Positions 1 to 7,981 of a DNA stretch of 64,000 nucleotides are shown here, one piece after another. Position 1 is the stretch's first letter. Every line of letters starts with the position of its first letter. The stretch comes from Myxococcus eversor (GTDB lineage: Bacteria; Myxococcota; Myxococcia; Myxococcales; Myxococcaceae), in assembly GCF_010894455.1 (NCBI RefSeq), contig NZ_JAAIXY010000003.1, positions 310,001 to 374,000 of the forward strand, given 5' to 3'. The translations under genes and the position numbers were made by a program. The notes under the pieces are model-generated. The model was given only the letters and a program-made list of their open reading frames with translations. It did no database searches and was not told the origin of the DNA.

Positions 1-1036
1 CCACCTGGCTCTCGAAGAAGAAGCGGAAGTCCGTCGCGCGGGCGTGGGTGGAGGCCGGGTTGAACAGCCCACCGAACGGGTTCACCTTGTCCGTGGAGAT
101 GATGGCCTTGAGCGAGGTGCAGGTCCCCCCCACGCCGCAGGTCTTCTGCAGCTTGAACTCGCGCAAGAGCCAGTTGCTCTGCATGAACTGGTTGGTGCGA
201 ATCTGTCCCGCGATGGTGGCCGGGTCCGCGCCGTAGTTGTCGATGTGGACGACGGGACGGAAGCCCGGCAGGCCCTGGAAGTAGAAGGTGCGCAGCTTCG
301 CCGAGCGCGAGTTGGCGTCCGGGTCATTCGAAAGTCCCGACCAGAACTCCGCCACCGGGAGGCAGCCGTCCAGCCCCTCGTCCAGATGGGGGTTGGGCAG
401 CACGCCCTCGAAGATGATGAAGTTGCGCGACAGGACGTTCGTCTCGCCCGACTTGCGCGCGAAGACGATGCGGTACTCACCGCAGTTGGCGCCGTCCGCG
501 GGGGCCAGGTCGAAGCGGTTGAACAGCCCCACCGCCTTGTACCCGGTGGCGAGGTTGGGGTTGGTGAACGGGTCCTGGGTGGCCTGCGTCCCCTCCTGGG
601 CCCGGCACTGGTACGGGAAGCTGTTGAACAGGGTCTGTCCGCTGACCGTCTGGTCGTTGCAGTGCTGACCCTGGTTGAGGCCCGGGCTGTTGTTCTGCGT
701 GTCCCAGAGCTGGCGGAAGAGCGACAGCGCCGTCACGCCCGAGCCGTTGGCTTGCGCCGCGAGCTGGGTGAACACGTCGCGCATGGGGAAGTTGGCGAGG
801 ATGGCCGTCTCCGTCACGATGAGGGAGCGGAACGTGTTCACCGACACGCCGGTCATCTGCGACTTGTCACCCGACTGATGCAGCAGGCCGATACCGGCGC
901 GCTCGGAGTGGAGTGGAGTGGTCCGCGCGGGCTGGGGCGTTTCGGGCGCCTCCAGCAAGTCTTCCTGCGTGCTACAGCCCGCCAGAGCCAGAATCGATGC
1001 AAAAGCAAGACACGAGCGCCGCACGCGCTTGTCCAT
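1..1036 (-). CDS. Secreted lipoprotein of unknown function (C-terminus off window)
   Basis: The frame is open from an ATG at 1036 to the left edge, giving about 345 residues with no stop, so the C-terminus lies outside the window. The N-terminus has two basic residues, a hydrophobic stretch and a lipobox (LALAGC, Cys at about residue 21), so the product should be lipidated and exported. The rest is soluble and polar, without transmembrane segments. I recognise no catalytic motif. It contains phrases such as GLFNRFDLAP and NFIIFEGVLPN that suggest a globular extracytoplasmic protein. It sits downstream of another lipoprotein on the same strand but is separated from it by about 320 bp, so it probably has its own promoter. 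Function unknown; the call as a real gene rests on the lipobox, frame length and codon pattern. Confidence 0.8.
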   Translation of the reverse strand, partial: MDKRVRRSCLAFASILALAGCSTQEDLLEAPETPQPARTTPLHSERAGIGLLHQSGDKSQMTGVSVNTFRSLIVTETAILANFPMRDVFTQLAAQANGSGVTALSLFRQLWDTQNNSPGLNQGQHCNDQTVSGQTLFNSFPYQCRAQEGTQATQDPFTNPNLATGYKAVGLFNRFDLAPADGANCGEYRIVFARKSGETNVLSRNFIIFEGVLPNPHLDEGLDGCLPVAEFWSGLSNDPDANSRSAKLRTFYFQGLPGFRPVVHIDNYGADPATIAGQIRTNQFMQSNWLLREFKLQKTCGVGGTCTSLKAIISTDKVNPFGGLFNPASTHARATDFRFFFESQV

Positions 1037-1355
1037 GAACTCCCCCTCTTCGAATTGACACAACTGGTTTCACCACTTCTGTGCAGCGCGCGCCCTTATG
1101 AAGGATTCAACAAATAATTACAAGACATAATCGGAATAGCCACAATACCCACATAAGCCAGTTCAAGCGTACACAGATACGTAGTACCCGCGACACACAG
1201 CCTTTGACCCTGGGTGCGTCAGGACTGCACTCCCCTCTGGCGTCCCAGGCGTACGCGGGGTGCGTTCTCCCGGTACGCGGCCAGGGCGCGAGACAAAACA
1301 ATGCAGCGCGTTCAATCCGTACGCACCGGTGCGTCTCAACGGCACGCAAGGGCTG
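1037..1355. other. Intergenic region with AT-rich stretch
   Basis: No convincing gene lies between the two lipoprotein genes. The part at about 1080-1150 is clearly richer in A and T than its surroundings and lies just upstream of the lipoprotein that starts at 1036, so it probably holds that gene's promoter. I could not place -10/-35 boxes with confidence, and I saw no strong terminator hairpin behind the gene ending at 1356. Confidence 0.5.
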
Positions 1356-2378
1356 TCAGAACACCTCCATGGGACAGGCGGGAATCATCTGATTCTCCGG
1401 GGTGCGCACGACGTCCAGCGCCAGGCACCTGGGCCGACAGGTCCCCCCCATGCAGTAGTCCCCCTGGGAGCAGCACATGCCATTGCAGAGCACGCCCCCA
1501 CCGGAGCAGCACACCTGGGGGCCGCTGTAGCAGGCCCCGCCGTGGCAGGTGTCCCCGCTCGTGCACGAGTCGCCATCACTGCACGACGTGCCCGCGGGAC
1601 GCGCCGCGTAGGAGCACACGCCCGTGGCGGGGTTGCAGGTGCCGGGGCTCGCGTAGCAGGTGCCGGGCGGGCTGTTGCAGCCCACCGTCGTCCCGGTACA
1701 AGCCCCGGTCGCCCCACACTTGTCGTTGAGGGTGCAGGCATTGCCGTCATTGCAGGAGGCGCCGGCGGCCAGGGGCTCGTAGACACACGTCGCCCCCGAG
1801 CAGACGCCATAGGGGGAGTGGCAGGGCCCGGGTGGAGTGTTGCAGGGGCCGCAGGCGGACTCCACGACGTGGATGTTGAGCATGAAGCGGCCGCACGAGC
1901 CGTTCTTGCCGTCCACGGTGATGCGCACCTCCTGGTTGCGCGCCAGGTTGAGGACGGCGGAGGACGTGAGCGTGGAGGACGAGGCGTTGTCGTTGCAGCC
2001 CAGCGAGGCGCTGCTGTTCCAGTCCGTCACCTGCACCACCGTGTCGTAGTCCGTGGTGTCGGTCGGGTCCGTGACGAAGGTGTAGGCGCCGTCATACGGG
2101 GCGATGAAGTGGAAGCTCATGTCCGGGCCGCTGCCGCCGCCGCACGCGGGCGTCACCTCGTTCGCGGCGCCACAGGTGCGGCCCACGGCCACGCCCCGCC
2201 CCACGCGCAGCCGCAGGTCCACGTAGGAGGACGTCACAGCGCGGGCTTCCTGGGTGCTCAGGCTCTCCGCCGGAGGCGCCTCGACGCCGCCTCCCACCGG
2301 GGACTGGGTACAGGCCATTCCCAGGAGCAGCAGCCAAAGAAAGACACGATTCCAGTGCCAGCACGGATAATCCGCCAT
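1356..2378 (-). CDS. Cysteine-rich lipoprotein
   Basis: A 340-residue protein whose N-terminus has a hydrophobic stretch ending in a lipobox (LGMAC, Cys at about residue 23), so a type II signal peptide is likely. Residues about 55-165 resemble an extracellular beta domain and are followed by a cysteine-rich tail (about 175-330). The tail repeats short blocks of the form DGNACTLNDKC and DGDSCTSGDTC, typical of disulfide-rich repeats in myxobacterial surface proteins. No enzymatic motif was seen. The protein is probably displayed on the cell surface or exported, with the cysteines paired as disulfides. The start at 2378 places the signal peptide at the right distance from the N-terminus. Its ligand or partner is unknown. 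Confidence 0.82.
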   Translation of the reverse strand: MADYPCWHWNRVFLWLLLLGMACTQSPVGGGVEAPPAESLSTQEARAVTSSYVDLRLRVGRGVAVGRTCGAANEVTPACGGGSGPDMSFHFIAPYDGAYTFVTDPTDTTDYDTVVQVTDWNSSASLGCNDNASSSTLTSSAVLNLARNQEVRITVDGKNGSCGRFMLNIHVVESACGPCNTPPGPCHSPYGVCSGATCVYEPLAAGASCNDGNACTLNDKCGATGACTGTTVGCNSPPGTCYASPGTCNPATGVCSYAARPAGTSCSDGDSCTSGDTCHGGACYSGPQVCCSGGGVLCNGMCCSQGDYCMGGTCRPRCLALDVVRTPENQMIPACPMEVF

Positions 2379-2459
2379 GACTGTCGCCCCCTGCGTTGGA
2401 GGCTCAACAGCATACGCACTCGCAGTCAGTATTGCTAAAAAACTATGGCCTGACGGTTT

Positions 2460-2960
2460 TCATCCCTGTCGCCCGGGGGGTATCGCTTTGGCGGCCTGGG
2501 AGCGGAGCGCGGTGGCGAGGCCTCCCCACCACATGCCCATCATCGCCAGGAAGGCGGAGACCTCCTGGCCATGGCGCACGGGGTGGTCCGGACGGAGGGC
2601 CTCCCAGCCGCGGTGCTCCAGGACGACGCGGGTGCCGCCCCCCTGGGCGGGCTCGAAGCGCACGTCCACCTGGGTGAGCTCGCCGGGAGCGAAGTTCCGG
2701 CCGCGCCACTCGAAGCGCAGCCTCGCGCCGGGCTCCCACGTCAGCACGCGGCCAATCTCGAACACGCCGACCGCGTCCTCTTCCACCAGGCGGCCTCCAG
2801 CGCCGCCCTCGAAGCGCACCACGCTGTCGGCGGCGTGGGAGCCCCGGAAGCGCGGCCCCCGGCGCCACCAGAGGTCGGTCTCCTCGGTGAAGACGGTGAA
2901 GGCGACGTCTGGCTCCACCTCCAGGAAGGTCGTCACGCGGGCGGTCTGCTCCATCGTCAT
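2460..2960 (-). CDS. SRPBCC/AHSA1-family protein
   Basis: About 166 residues with the AHSA1-like START-fold layout: an N-terminal strand (TARVTTFLEVEPDVAFTVF), a conserved W-W region, a middle segment matching WEPGARLRFEW, and a C-terminal helix. These proteins bind hydrophobic ligands; no substrate can be inferred. I chose the ATG at 2960 over the longer frame to 3074, because the extra residues are low-complexity and overlap the ArsR gene. It is the last gene of a three-gene operon (VOC protein, ArsR regulator, AHSA1) with gaps of about 20 bp. ArsR-AHSA1 pairs are a common arrangement in bacteria, usually autoregulated. Confidence 0.88.
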   Translation of the reverse strand: MTMEQTARVTTFLEVEPDVAFTVFTEETDLWWRRGPRFRGSHAADSVVRFEGGAGGRLVEEDAVGVFEIGRVLTWEPGARLRFEWRGRNFAPGELTQVDVRFEPAQGGGTRVVLEHRGWEALRPDHPVRHGQEVSAFLAMMGMWWGGLATALRSQAAKAIPPGRQG

Positions 2961-2983
2961 GTCGTCGGACCTCGCGGGGCGGC

Positions 2984-3331
2984 TCAGGGCCGCTTCTTGC
3001 CGCGCGTGCGCTCGGCGTGTTCCTTGAACGACTGGAGCTGGTCCCCCCAGAAGGCCTCCACCTCGTCGAGCCACGCGCGCAGCTCCGAGAAGCGCTCGGG
3101 CCGCAGCCGGTACAGCTTGACGCGGGCATCGTCCTCCACGGCGTCCTCCTCGACGAGGCCTGTCTTGCGCAGGACTCGCAGGTGCCGGCTCATGGCCGGG
3201 GGCGACATGTCGAAGGCGGCGGCCAGCTCACCGGCGCGCCGGGGCTGCTCCCGCAACAGGTCGATGACGCCCCGGCGGGTGGGGTCGGCCAGGGCGGCGA
3301 AGGTGTCGTCGAGACGTCGGGCGGCTCCCAT
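2984..3331 (-). CDS. ArsR-family winged-helix regulator
   Basis: A 115-residue protein starting at the ATG at 3331 (MGAARRLDD). It has the usual ArsR opening (ALADPTRRGVIDLLRE), a recognition helix (MSPPAMSRHLRVLRK) and a beta wing with basic residues. No cysteine pair typical of metal sensors such as ArsR/SmtB is visible, so it is more likely one of the non-metal ArsR regulators that accompany AHSA1 proteins. It lies 23 bp upstream of the AHSA1 gene and 20 bp downstream of the VOC gene, so all three are probably co-transcribed. The dyads upstream of the VOC gene are the obvious candidate operator. Confidence 0.92.
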   Translation of the reverse strand: MGAARRLDDTFAALADPTRRGVIDLLREQPRRAGELAAAFDMSPPAMSRHLRVLRKTGLVEEDAVEDDARVKLYRLRPERFSELRAWLDEVEAFWGDQLQSFKEHAERTRGKKRP

Positions 3332-3351
3332 GGGCTCAAGGCTCCGAAGCT

Positions 3352-3777
3352 TCAGCCCTTCACGCGCTGGGAGAACCACCACGCGTGGCCTTCCAGGTCC
3401 TCCGCGCCGTAGCCCCGGTCCGTCCAGTAGTCGTCGCCGTAGTTCGTCGTCTCCGGCTCCCGGGTGATTTTCGCGCCCGCGGCCTTCGCCCGCGCGCAGT
3501 GCGCGTCCACGTCATCCACGTAGAGCATGAGGTACCCAGCGCTGGTGCCCGCCGCCGCCGTGGGCGTGCGCGCCGGGTACTTCGAGCTGAGCGAGTTCAC
3601 CATGATGACGCCCTCGCCGAAGACGAGCTCCGAGTGGACGACGACGCCCGGCCCGCCCTCCACCTTCAGCCGCGTCTGGAAGCCGAAGGCCTTCTCCAGC
3701 CAGTCGATGGCGGCCGGTGCATCCACATAGAACAGCCCGGGGGTGATGCGCGCGCAGCCCTCTGGAACCTTCTTCAT
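3352..3777 (-). CDS. VOC (glyoxalase/PhnB-like) family protein
   Basis: A 141-residue protein with the paired beta-alpha-beta-beta-beta modules of the vicinal oxygen chelate fold: an N-terminal module (PGLFYVDAPAAIDWLEKAFG) and a C-terminal module ending near EDLEGHAWWFSQ. The GHAWWF ending is typical of PhnB-like VOC proteins of unknown substrate. The start ATG at 3777 is preceded by a GGGAGA ribosome site. It is the first gene of the VOC-ArsR-AHSA1 operon. A resistance or detoxification role is possible but not shown by the sequence. Confidence 0.88.
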   Translation of the reverse strand: MKKVPEGCARITPGLFYVDAPAAIDWLEKAFGFQTRLKVEGGPGVVVHSELVFGEGVIMVNSLSSKYPARTPTAAAGTSAGYLMLYVDDVDAHCARAKAAGAKITREPETTNYGDDYWTDRGYGAEDLEGHAWWFSQRVKG

Positions 3778-3794
3778 GGCCCGTCTCCCGTGGG

Positions 3795-3840
3795 AACGAA
3801 CTTCGTTTCCTTCACGGGCAATATTTAACGCCGTCGTTAA
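3795..3840 (-). promoter_or_regulatory. Candidate ArsR operator: two perfect dyads
   Basis: Upstream of the VOC-ArsR-AHSA1 operon, TTAACG (3825-3830) and CGTTAA (3835-3840) form a perfect 6-bp inverted repeat with a 4-bp spacer. A second perfect dyad, AACGAA-C-TTCGTT, lies at 3795-3807. The segment around the first dyad is AT-rich against a GC-rich background. Position (about 20-65 bp before the start codon) and symmetry fit a binding site for the dimeric ArsR protein encoded downstream. Confidence 0.5.
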
Positions 3841-3967
3841 CCATTCGCAAGCCAGGAGTGGATGGACCGACGGGGGTGCCCCGCGGCTCGCCGTGGGACG
3901 GGACGCGCGGGCACCTGTTCGTGCCCGCGCACTCGAAGCCTGGAGCCTCGCGGCTCGCGGCGGGCCG

Positions 3968-4555
3968 CTACACGAACATCAGCGGGTCGAACTCATCCAC
4001 GTTGACGGGCAGCAGGCGGGGCAGCGGGCGCTGGAACACCTTCGCGTTGAGCTCCAGGTCGACAATCTTGAGGCCCGAGGGCACCAGGTCGCGGAAGCGC
4101 TGGCTGACATACTCGCGCAGGCCGAGCACGGCCACCTGCCGCTTCTCCTCCAGCATGGGCTTGAGCGCCTCGGCGAAGTCTCCGCCGTCGTGGCTGGCCA
4201 GGCCCACCGCCGCCTTGGGCCGCTGGACGCGGATGGACTCCAGGAGCTTGAGGATGCCCAGGTCCACCACCTTCTGGTCCTGCCGTCCGTACAGGAGCGC
4301 CACCTCGCAGCCCGCGGACTTCAGCGCGCGGATGAAGCCAATCATCATGTCCGGCAGCTGCTCACCCCGCGCGTTGAGCACGACGATGCAGCGCACGGGC
4401 GCCGGGAAGTAGCTCTCGCAGAACGCCACCAGCCGGTCGAACTGGACGCGGTCCTGTGACTCGGGTTTGCGGCCGACAACGTTGGACACGGCCCAGTCGA
4501 TGTTCTCCGCATCGATGAGCACATAGGAGGCGGCGGGGGGACGTCCGGTGAGCAT
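3968..4555 (-). CDS. NYN-domain (PIN-like) putative ribonuclease
   Basis: About 195 residues with the NYN/LabA fold: an N-terminal acidic strand (YVLIDAENIDW), a central acidic helix motif (KVVDLGILKLLE) and a third acidic motif (LASHDGGDF). These three conserved aspartate-bearing strands form the metal-binding pocket of NYN nucleases, which process RNA in the families that have been studied. No extra RNA-binding domain is present. I use the ATG at 4555; a TTG at 4567 in the same frame is the alternative. It stands alone, with about 190 bp to the operon on one side and about 100 bp to the kinase on the other. Confidence 0.85.
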   Translation of the reverse strand: MLTGRPPAASYVLIDAENIDWAVSNVVGRKPESQDRVQFDRLVAFCESYFPAPVRCIVVLNARGEQLPDMMIGFIRALKSAGCEVALLYGRQDQKVVDLGILKLLESIRVQRPKAAVGLASHDGGDFAEALKPMLEEKRQVAVLGLREYVSQRFRDLVPSGLKIVDLELNAKVFQRPLPRLLPVNVDEFDPLMFV

Positions 4556-4664
4556 GGGCGCGGACAATACGCTCGCGCGCCACTTCCTGGGGGGATTGCG
4601 TGCGCCGGGCGAGCGCTCCCGGACACGTCTCGCGCGGCGTGACGTCCGGAAGCGACCTGACGCG

Positions 4665-6176
4665 TCAGAAGCGGTCAGGCCCCGGCGGCATCTCCGGCAG
4701 GGGCGCCGACACGGCCAGCAGTCCGTGCTCCGGAATGGGCGGCTGCATGGGCAGCACCACCGTGAAGCGCGAGCCCCGTCCGAACTCGCTCTCCACGAAC
4801 ACCTTGCCGCCGTGTCCTTCCACCAGGCTCTTGACGATGGCCAGGCCCAGCCCCGCGCCGCCGTGCTCGCGCGTGGAGCTGCCGTCCACCTGATAGAAGC
4901 TCTGGAAGATGCGCTCGAACTGGTCCTCGCGGATGCCCACGCCGGTGTCTTCCACGCTGATGCGATAGCCGGAGAGGCCCAGCGGCTCCTGCGGGCCCGG
5001 CTCCGACATCACCACGGACACGCGGCCTCCGGAGGCGGTGAACTTCAGCGCGTTGACCAGGAGGTTGATGAGCACCTGCCGCAGCTTGTCACCGTCTCCC
5101 GCCAGCCGGGGCCTGGGCAGGGGCGGCAGCCGCACCTCCAGCTCCACGCCCTTGCGCTGCGCCTGCGGCATCACCGTGGACACCGCCGTCTGGATGACGC
5201 CCGCCAGGTCCACCGGGCCCATGGACAGCCGCAGCTTGCCGGCCTCAATCTGGCTCAGGTCCAGGATGGAGGAGATGAGGTTGAGCAGCGACTCGCCCTT
5301 CTCGACGATGGTGCGCACGTAGAGCAGCTGCTCGGGGTTGAGCATGCCGGCCAGCCCCTCGGCCAGCATCTCCGAGTAGCCGATGATGGAGGCCAGGGGC
5401 GTGCGCAGTTCGTGGCTCACCGTGCCCAGGAAGGTGGACTTGAGCCGGTCCAGCTCCTTGAGGCGGGTGTTGACCTGCGCCAGCCGCGAGTTCTGCGCCT
5501 CCAGCTCCCGGTGCGTCTCCAGCATCGCCTCGATGTGGAGCTGCGTCGTCAGGTACGTGCGGTGGCCGCTGGCCACCAGCGCGGCGAGCACCTGGCCGAA
5601 GTGCGTGAGCACCTGCGCGGCGGTGCGCTCGGGCGCGCGGCGCACCTTGGCCACCAGCTCCTGCGCCCGCGTCAGCTCCAGGCCGGAGATATCCGTGAGC
5701 GTGTCGGGGAAGTCCCCCAGCTCCTCGGGCGTGAAGGGCCCCAGGATGACGCGGCCCAGGAAGTCGCCTTCCCAGCGCACCGGCATCACCAGGTAGCGCA
5801 GGCCGGTGAAGCACGGCAGGGCGATGAGGCCCGCCTCCTCCGCGCCGTCGCCTTGCGCCACGCGCGCGCCCTGCATCGGGAGCACCGGGCCGTCCTTCAC
5901 CCGCGCCACCGTCGCCGTGCAGCGCGAGCGGCCGTCCGGGAAGGAGAAGACGTAGGCGCAGAAGTCGCCGTGGCCCACCTTCACGTCGGCCAGCTTGGTG
6001 CCGCGCGCGTCCAGCACCTTGATGCCCACGCGGTACAGCTCGCTGAAGCTCCTCACCACCTCGGAGAAGGAGGGCAAATCCAACATCTCGCCCAGCGACA
6101 GGCGGCGCTGGAGCACCGACTCGCGGCGCGAACCGCTCGAGCCCTCCGGTGGCGGGGCGCCCTGATAGCCGCTCAT
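4665..6176 (-). CDS. PocR-domain sensor histidine kinase
   Basis: About 503 residues. Residues about 20-170 look like a PocR-type ligand-binding domain (conserved Cys residues in HGDFCAYVF and SRCTATVARV, plus ALPCFTGLRYLVMPV). A short coiled coil leads to a HisKA domain with the phospho-accepting His at about 255 ([12 protein letters not shown]) and then an HATPase_c domain with N, G1 and G2 boxes (LINLLVNALKF, DTGVGI, GAGLGLAI). No transmembrane segment is present, so it is a cytoplasmic kinase. The ATG at 6176 overlaps the stop of the upstream GTPase gene as ATGA, so the two are translationally coupled. No response regulator gene is adjacent. The ligand is unknown. Confidence 0.9.
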   Translation of the reverse strand: MSGYQGAPPPEGSSGSRRESVLQRRLSLGEMLDLPSFSEVVRSFSELYRVGIKVLDARGTKLADVKVGHGDFCAYVFSFPDGRSRCTATVARVKDGPVLPMQGARVAQGDGAEEAGLIALPCFTGLRYLVMPVRWEGDFLGRVILGPFTPEELGDFPDTLTDISGLELTRAQELVAKVRRAPERTAAQVLTHFGQVLAALVASGHRTYLTTQLHIEAMLETHRELEAQNSRLAQVNTRLKELDRLKSTFLGTVSHELRTPLASIIGYSEMLAEGLAGMLNPEQLLYVRTIVEKGESLLNLISSILDLSQIEAGKLRLSMGPVDLAGVIQTAVSTVMPQAQRKGVELEVRLPPLPRPRLAGDGDKLRQVLINLLVNALKFTASGGRVSVVMSEPGPQEPLGLSGYRISVEDTGVGIREDQFERIFQSFYQVDGSSTREHGGAGLGLAIVKSLVEGHGGKVFVESEFGRGSRFTVVLPMQPPIPEHGLLAVSAPLPEMPPGPDRF

Positions 6177-6892
6177 CGCCCGCCCCCCCACTGCTCGTCC
6201 CGCCCCACCGCGGTGTAGCGGCCGGCCAGCGTGGTGCCCGACAGGTCCATCCGCCCGAAGACCTGGGAGAGGAACTCCGCCTCGGTCAGCCCCACGTTGC
6301 GCGCCAGGTGCGCCCGGGCATCCAGCCGCCGGTAGGCCGCCTGCGCCACGGCGTGGAAGGTCTCCAGCACGCCCTCGCCCTTGAGCGCCACCGCGCCGAC
6401 GACGGCCTCGCCGCCACGCTTGCGCGCCTCCTCCAGCTCCGCGTCCGTGCGCGCGTCGGGGAGGTCCCTCTTGTTGAACTGGATGACGACGGGCACCTGG
6501 TCCACGTCCAGCCCGTTCTCCTTCATGTTGTCCTGCAGGTTGCGCCAGTAGGCGTTGTTCTCCGCCGTCGCGCCGTGCCGGCTGTCCGCGATGAACACCA
6601 CCGCGTCCGCGCCCTGGAGGACGATACGGCGGGTCGCGTTGTGGATGACCTGGCCGGGCACGGTGAAGAGCTTCACCTTCACCTTGAAGCCGGACGAGGT
6701 GGAGAAGAAGACGGGCAGCAGATCGAAGAACAGCGTCCGGTCGTCGTGCGTGTCCACCGTCAGCAACCGGCCCCGCACCTCCGGCGACGCCCGGGCATGG
6801 AGCTGGCGCAGATTGGTCGTCTTCCCGCTGAGTCCGGGCCCGTAGTAGACGATCTTGAGCGTCAGCTCTCGCTGGGCGTGGTTGAGTTGCAA
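6173..6892 (-). CDS. MglA-like Ras-superfamily GTPase with C-terminal extension
   Basis: A 239-residue small GTPase with the MglA signature: KIVYYGPGLSGKTTNL (P-loop at residues 18-26), DRTLFFDLLP (51-60, switch I region), TVPGQ (77-81) in place of the Ras DTAGQ, and NKRD (140-143) for guanine specificity. MglA itself, the polarity switch of gliding motility in Myxococcus, is about 195 residues. This paralogue has roughly 40 extra C-terminal residues. It is coupled by an ATGA overlap to a PocR histidine kinase, and no MglB-like GAP gene is next to it. By homology it should cycle between GTP and GDP in the cytoplasm; involvement in polarity or motility is inference. Confidence 0.9.
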   Translation of the reverse strand: MQLNHAQRELTLKIVYYGPGLSGKTTNLRQLHARASPEVRGRLLTVDTHDDRTLFFDLLPVFFSTSSGFKVKVKLFTVPGQVIHNATRRIVLQGADAVVFIADSRHGATAENNAYWRNLQDNMKENGLDVDQVPVVIQFNKRDLPDARTDAELEEARKRGGEAVVGAVALKGEGVLETFHAVAQAAYRRLDARAHLARNVGLTEAEFLSQVFGRMDLSGTTLAGRYTAVGRDEQWGGGR

Positions 6893-7180
6893 GGGTGACT
6901 CGGGCGGGCGGGGTCGGGATGAGGAGGCCAGCCCTCCGTGAACGACGACCCCGGTTTTATAGTGGGAAGGCGCCCGGCGCGGAAGGCCGGCTGGGTGCCA
7001 GCCGTGGAAGCGATGCCCATCCTTGGAATGGGACGGGCCATGCTCGGGTTGACCGGAATCCGGCCCTCACATCCACGGGGGAGGCAATCTCCTCACTTGG
7101 GAAGACAATGTGCGCGGAATGACCGCGTGCACCGGTGGCGGGGGTGCGGTTAGGATCGCAGAGCGACGGAGGAGATGGCG

Positions 7181-7720
7181 ATGACGATGAAGCAGGTGGA
7201 CCCGGGCGTGGAGATGGCCCCAGCCCCGGTGCTGGAAGCGGCGGTGGGCCTCCCCAATGACCTGACGGCGGCGGTGAAGTTCACCCTGCCCACCGACGAG
7301 GACATGACGGCGGTGGCGGCCCTGCGCGCCAGCTCCGAACCCTGGAAGAGCCGGGGTGAGACGCAGGAAGACAGCCTCAAGGCCCTGGCCCAGCTCAAGC
7401 CCTACATCCACGTGGCGAAGCTGCAGACGCAGATCGTCGGCTACGTCACGGTGGAGCGCGACGGCCCGGTGCCCGGCGCCGCGTACCTGCGCAACATCGT
7501 GGTGAAGCAGGAGCTGCGCAAGAAGGGCCTGGGCGCCGTGGTCCTGGAGCAGGCGCTCCGAGCCGCGCGCGACATGTACCGCAAGACGATTGCGCTGCGA
7601 GTGGACCCGTCCAACGCCCCCGCGGTGAGCTTCTACCGCAAGGCGGGCTTCACCACCGTGGCCACGGTGGTGTCCAAGAAGTCCGGCAAGCTCCGGCTTC
7701 TGATGTCCCGCGAGCTGTAG
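7181..7720 (+). CDS. GNAT-family N-acetyltransferase
   Basis: About 179 residues. The GNAT core covers the C-terminal two-thirds: a beta strand (YLRNIVV), the acetyl-CoA loop (ELRKKGLGAVVLEQAL, matching the R/Q-x-x-G-x-G/A motif), and the closing motif (NAPAVSFYRKAGFTTV). The substrate is unknown. Three ATGs lie close together at 7175, 7181 and 7187; a GGAGGAG ribosome site at 7168-7174 gives the best spacing to 7181. The first 30 residues are outside the core and appear flexible. It is divergent from the MglA-like gene, with about 290 bp between them. Confidence 0.85.
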   Translation: MTMKQVDPGVEMAPAPVLEAAVGLPNDLTAAVKFTLPTDEDMTAVAALRASSEPWKSRGETQEDSLKALAQLKPYIHVAKLQTQIVGYVTVERDGPVPGAAYLRNIVVKQELRKKGLGAVVLEQALRAARDMYRKTIALRVDPSNAPAVSFYRKAGFTTVATVVSKKSGKLRLLMSREL

Positions 7721-7769
7721 TTCGCGCGCCCCTGGCTGGCGGGGGGCCGTGCGCCTCCCGCCGCCACCG

Positions 7770-7796
7770 CTCCGAGCGGGCCCTTGGGCCCCGGAG
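7770..7796 (+). terminator. Possible terminator hairpin
   Basis: CTCCG and GGGCC pair with GGCCC and CGGAG around a CTTG loop, with a small bulge. It lies about 50 bp after the acetyltransferase stop. There is no clear T-run behind it, so it is only a candidate. Confidence 0.35.
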
Positions 7797-7981
7797 TCCC
7801 CCTCTCACATTTCACATCCAGGCAGGTGTCGACTCTCTGCCTCGACGGGGTGGGTGTGGAGCCCACCGCGCGCGGCGATGCGTTGGACGTACGTCCAGGG
7901 GGTGGGCGCTTTTGCGCCAATGTCGACTATCCTGCGGTCCCCCGCGCTCCGCGCTCTGTCACAGCTCGAGTTCGAATCCGC

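Noticed and set aside
44..1117. A 357-codon open frame on the plus strand at the left edge
   Set aside because: It is antisense to the lipoprotein with a lipobox (LALAGC). Its Val/Arg/Glu/Gly-rich composition has no domain support.
3785..3801. 17-bp string shared exactly with 58153-58169
   Set aside because: One copy is in the VOC operon leader and the other is within the C-terminal fragment of the HipA-like gene (coding APVGTN). Different contexts and a single match make chance more likely than a shared site.
4656..4682. Palindrome CTGACGCGTCAG spanning the end of the PocR kinase gene
   Set aside because: It is a perfect 12-bp palindrome but has no T-run and overlaps the stop codon. I could not distinguish it from chance in GC-rich DNA.
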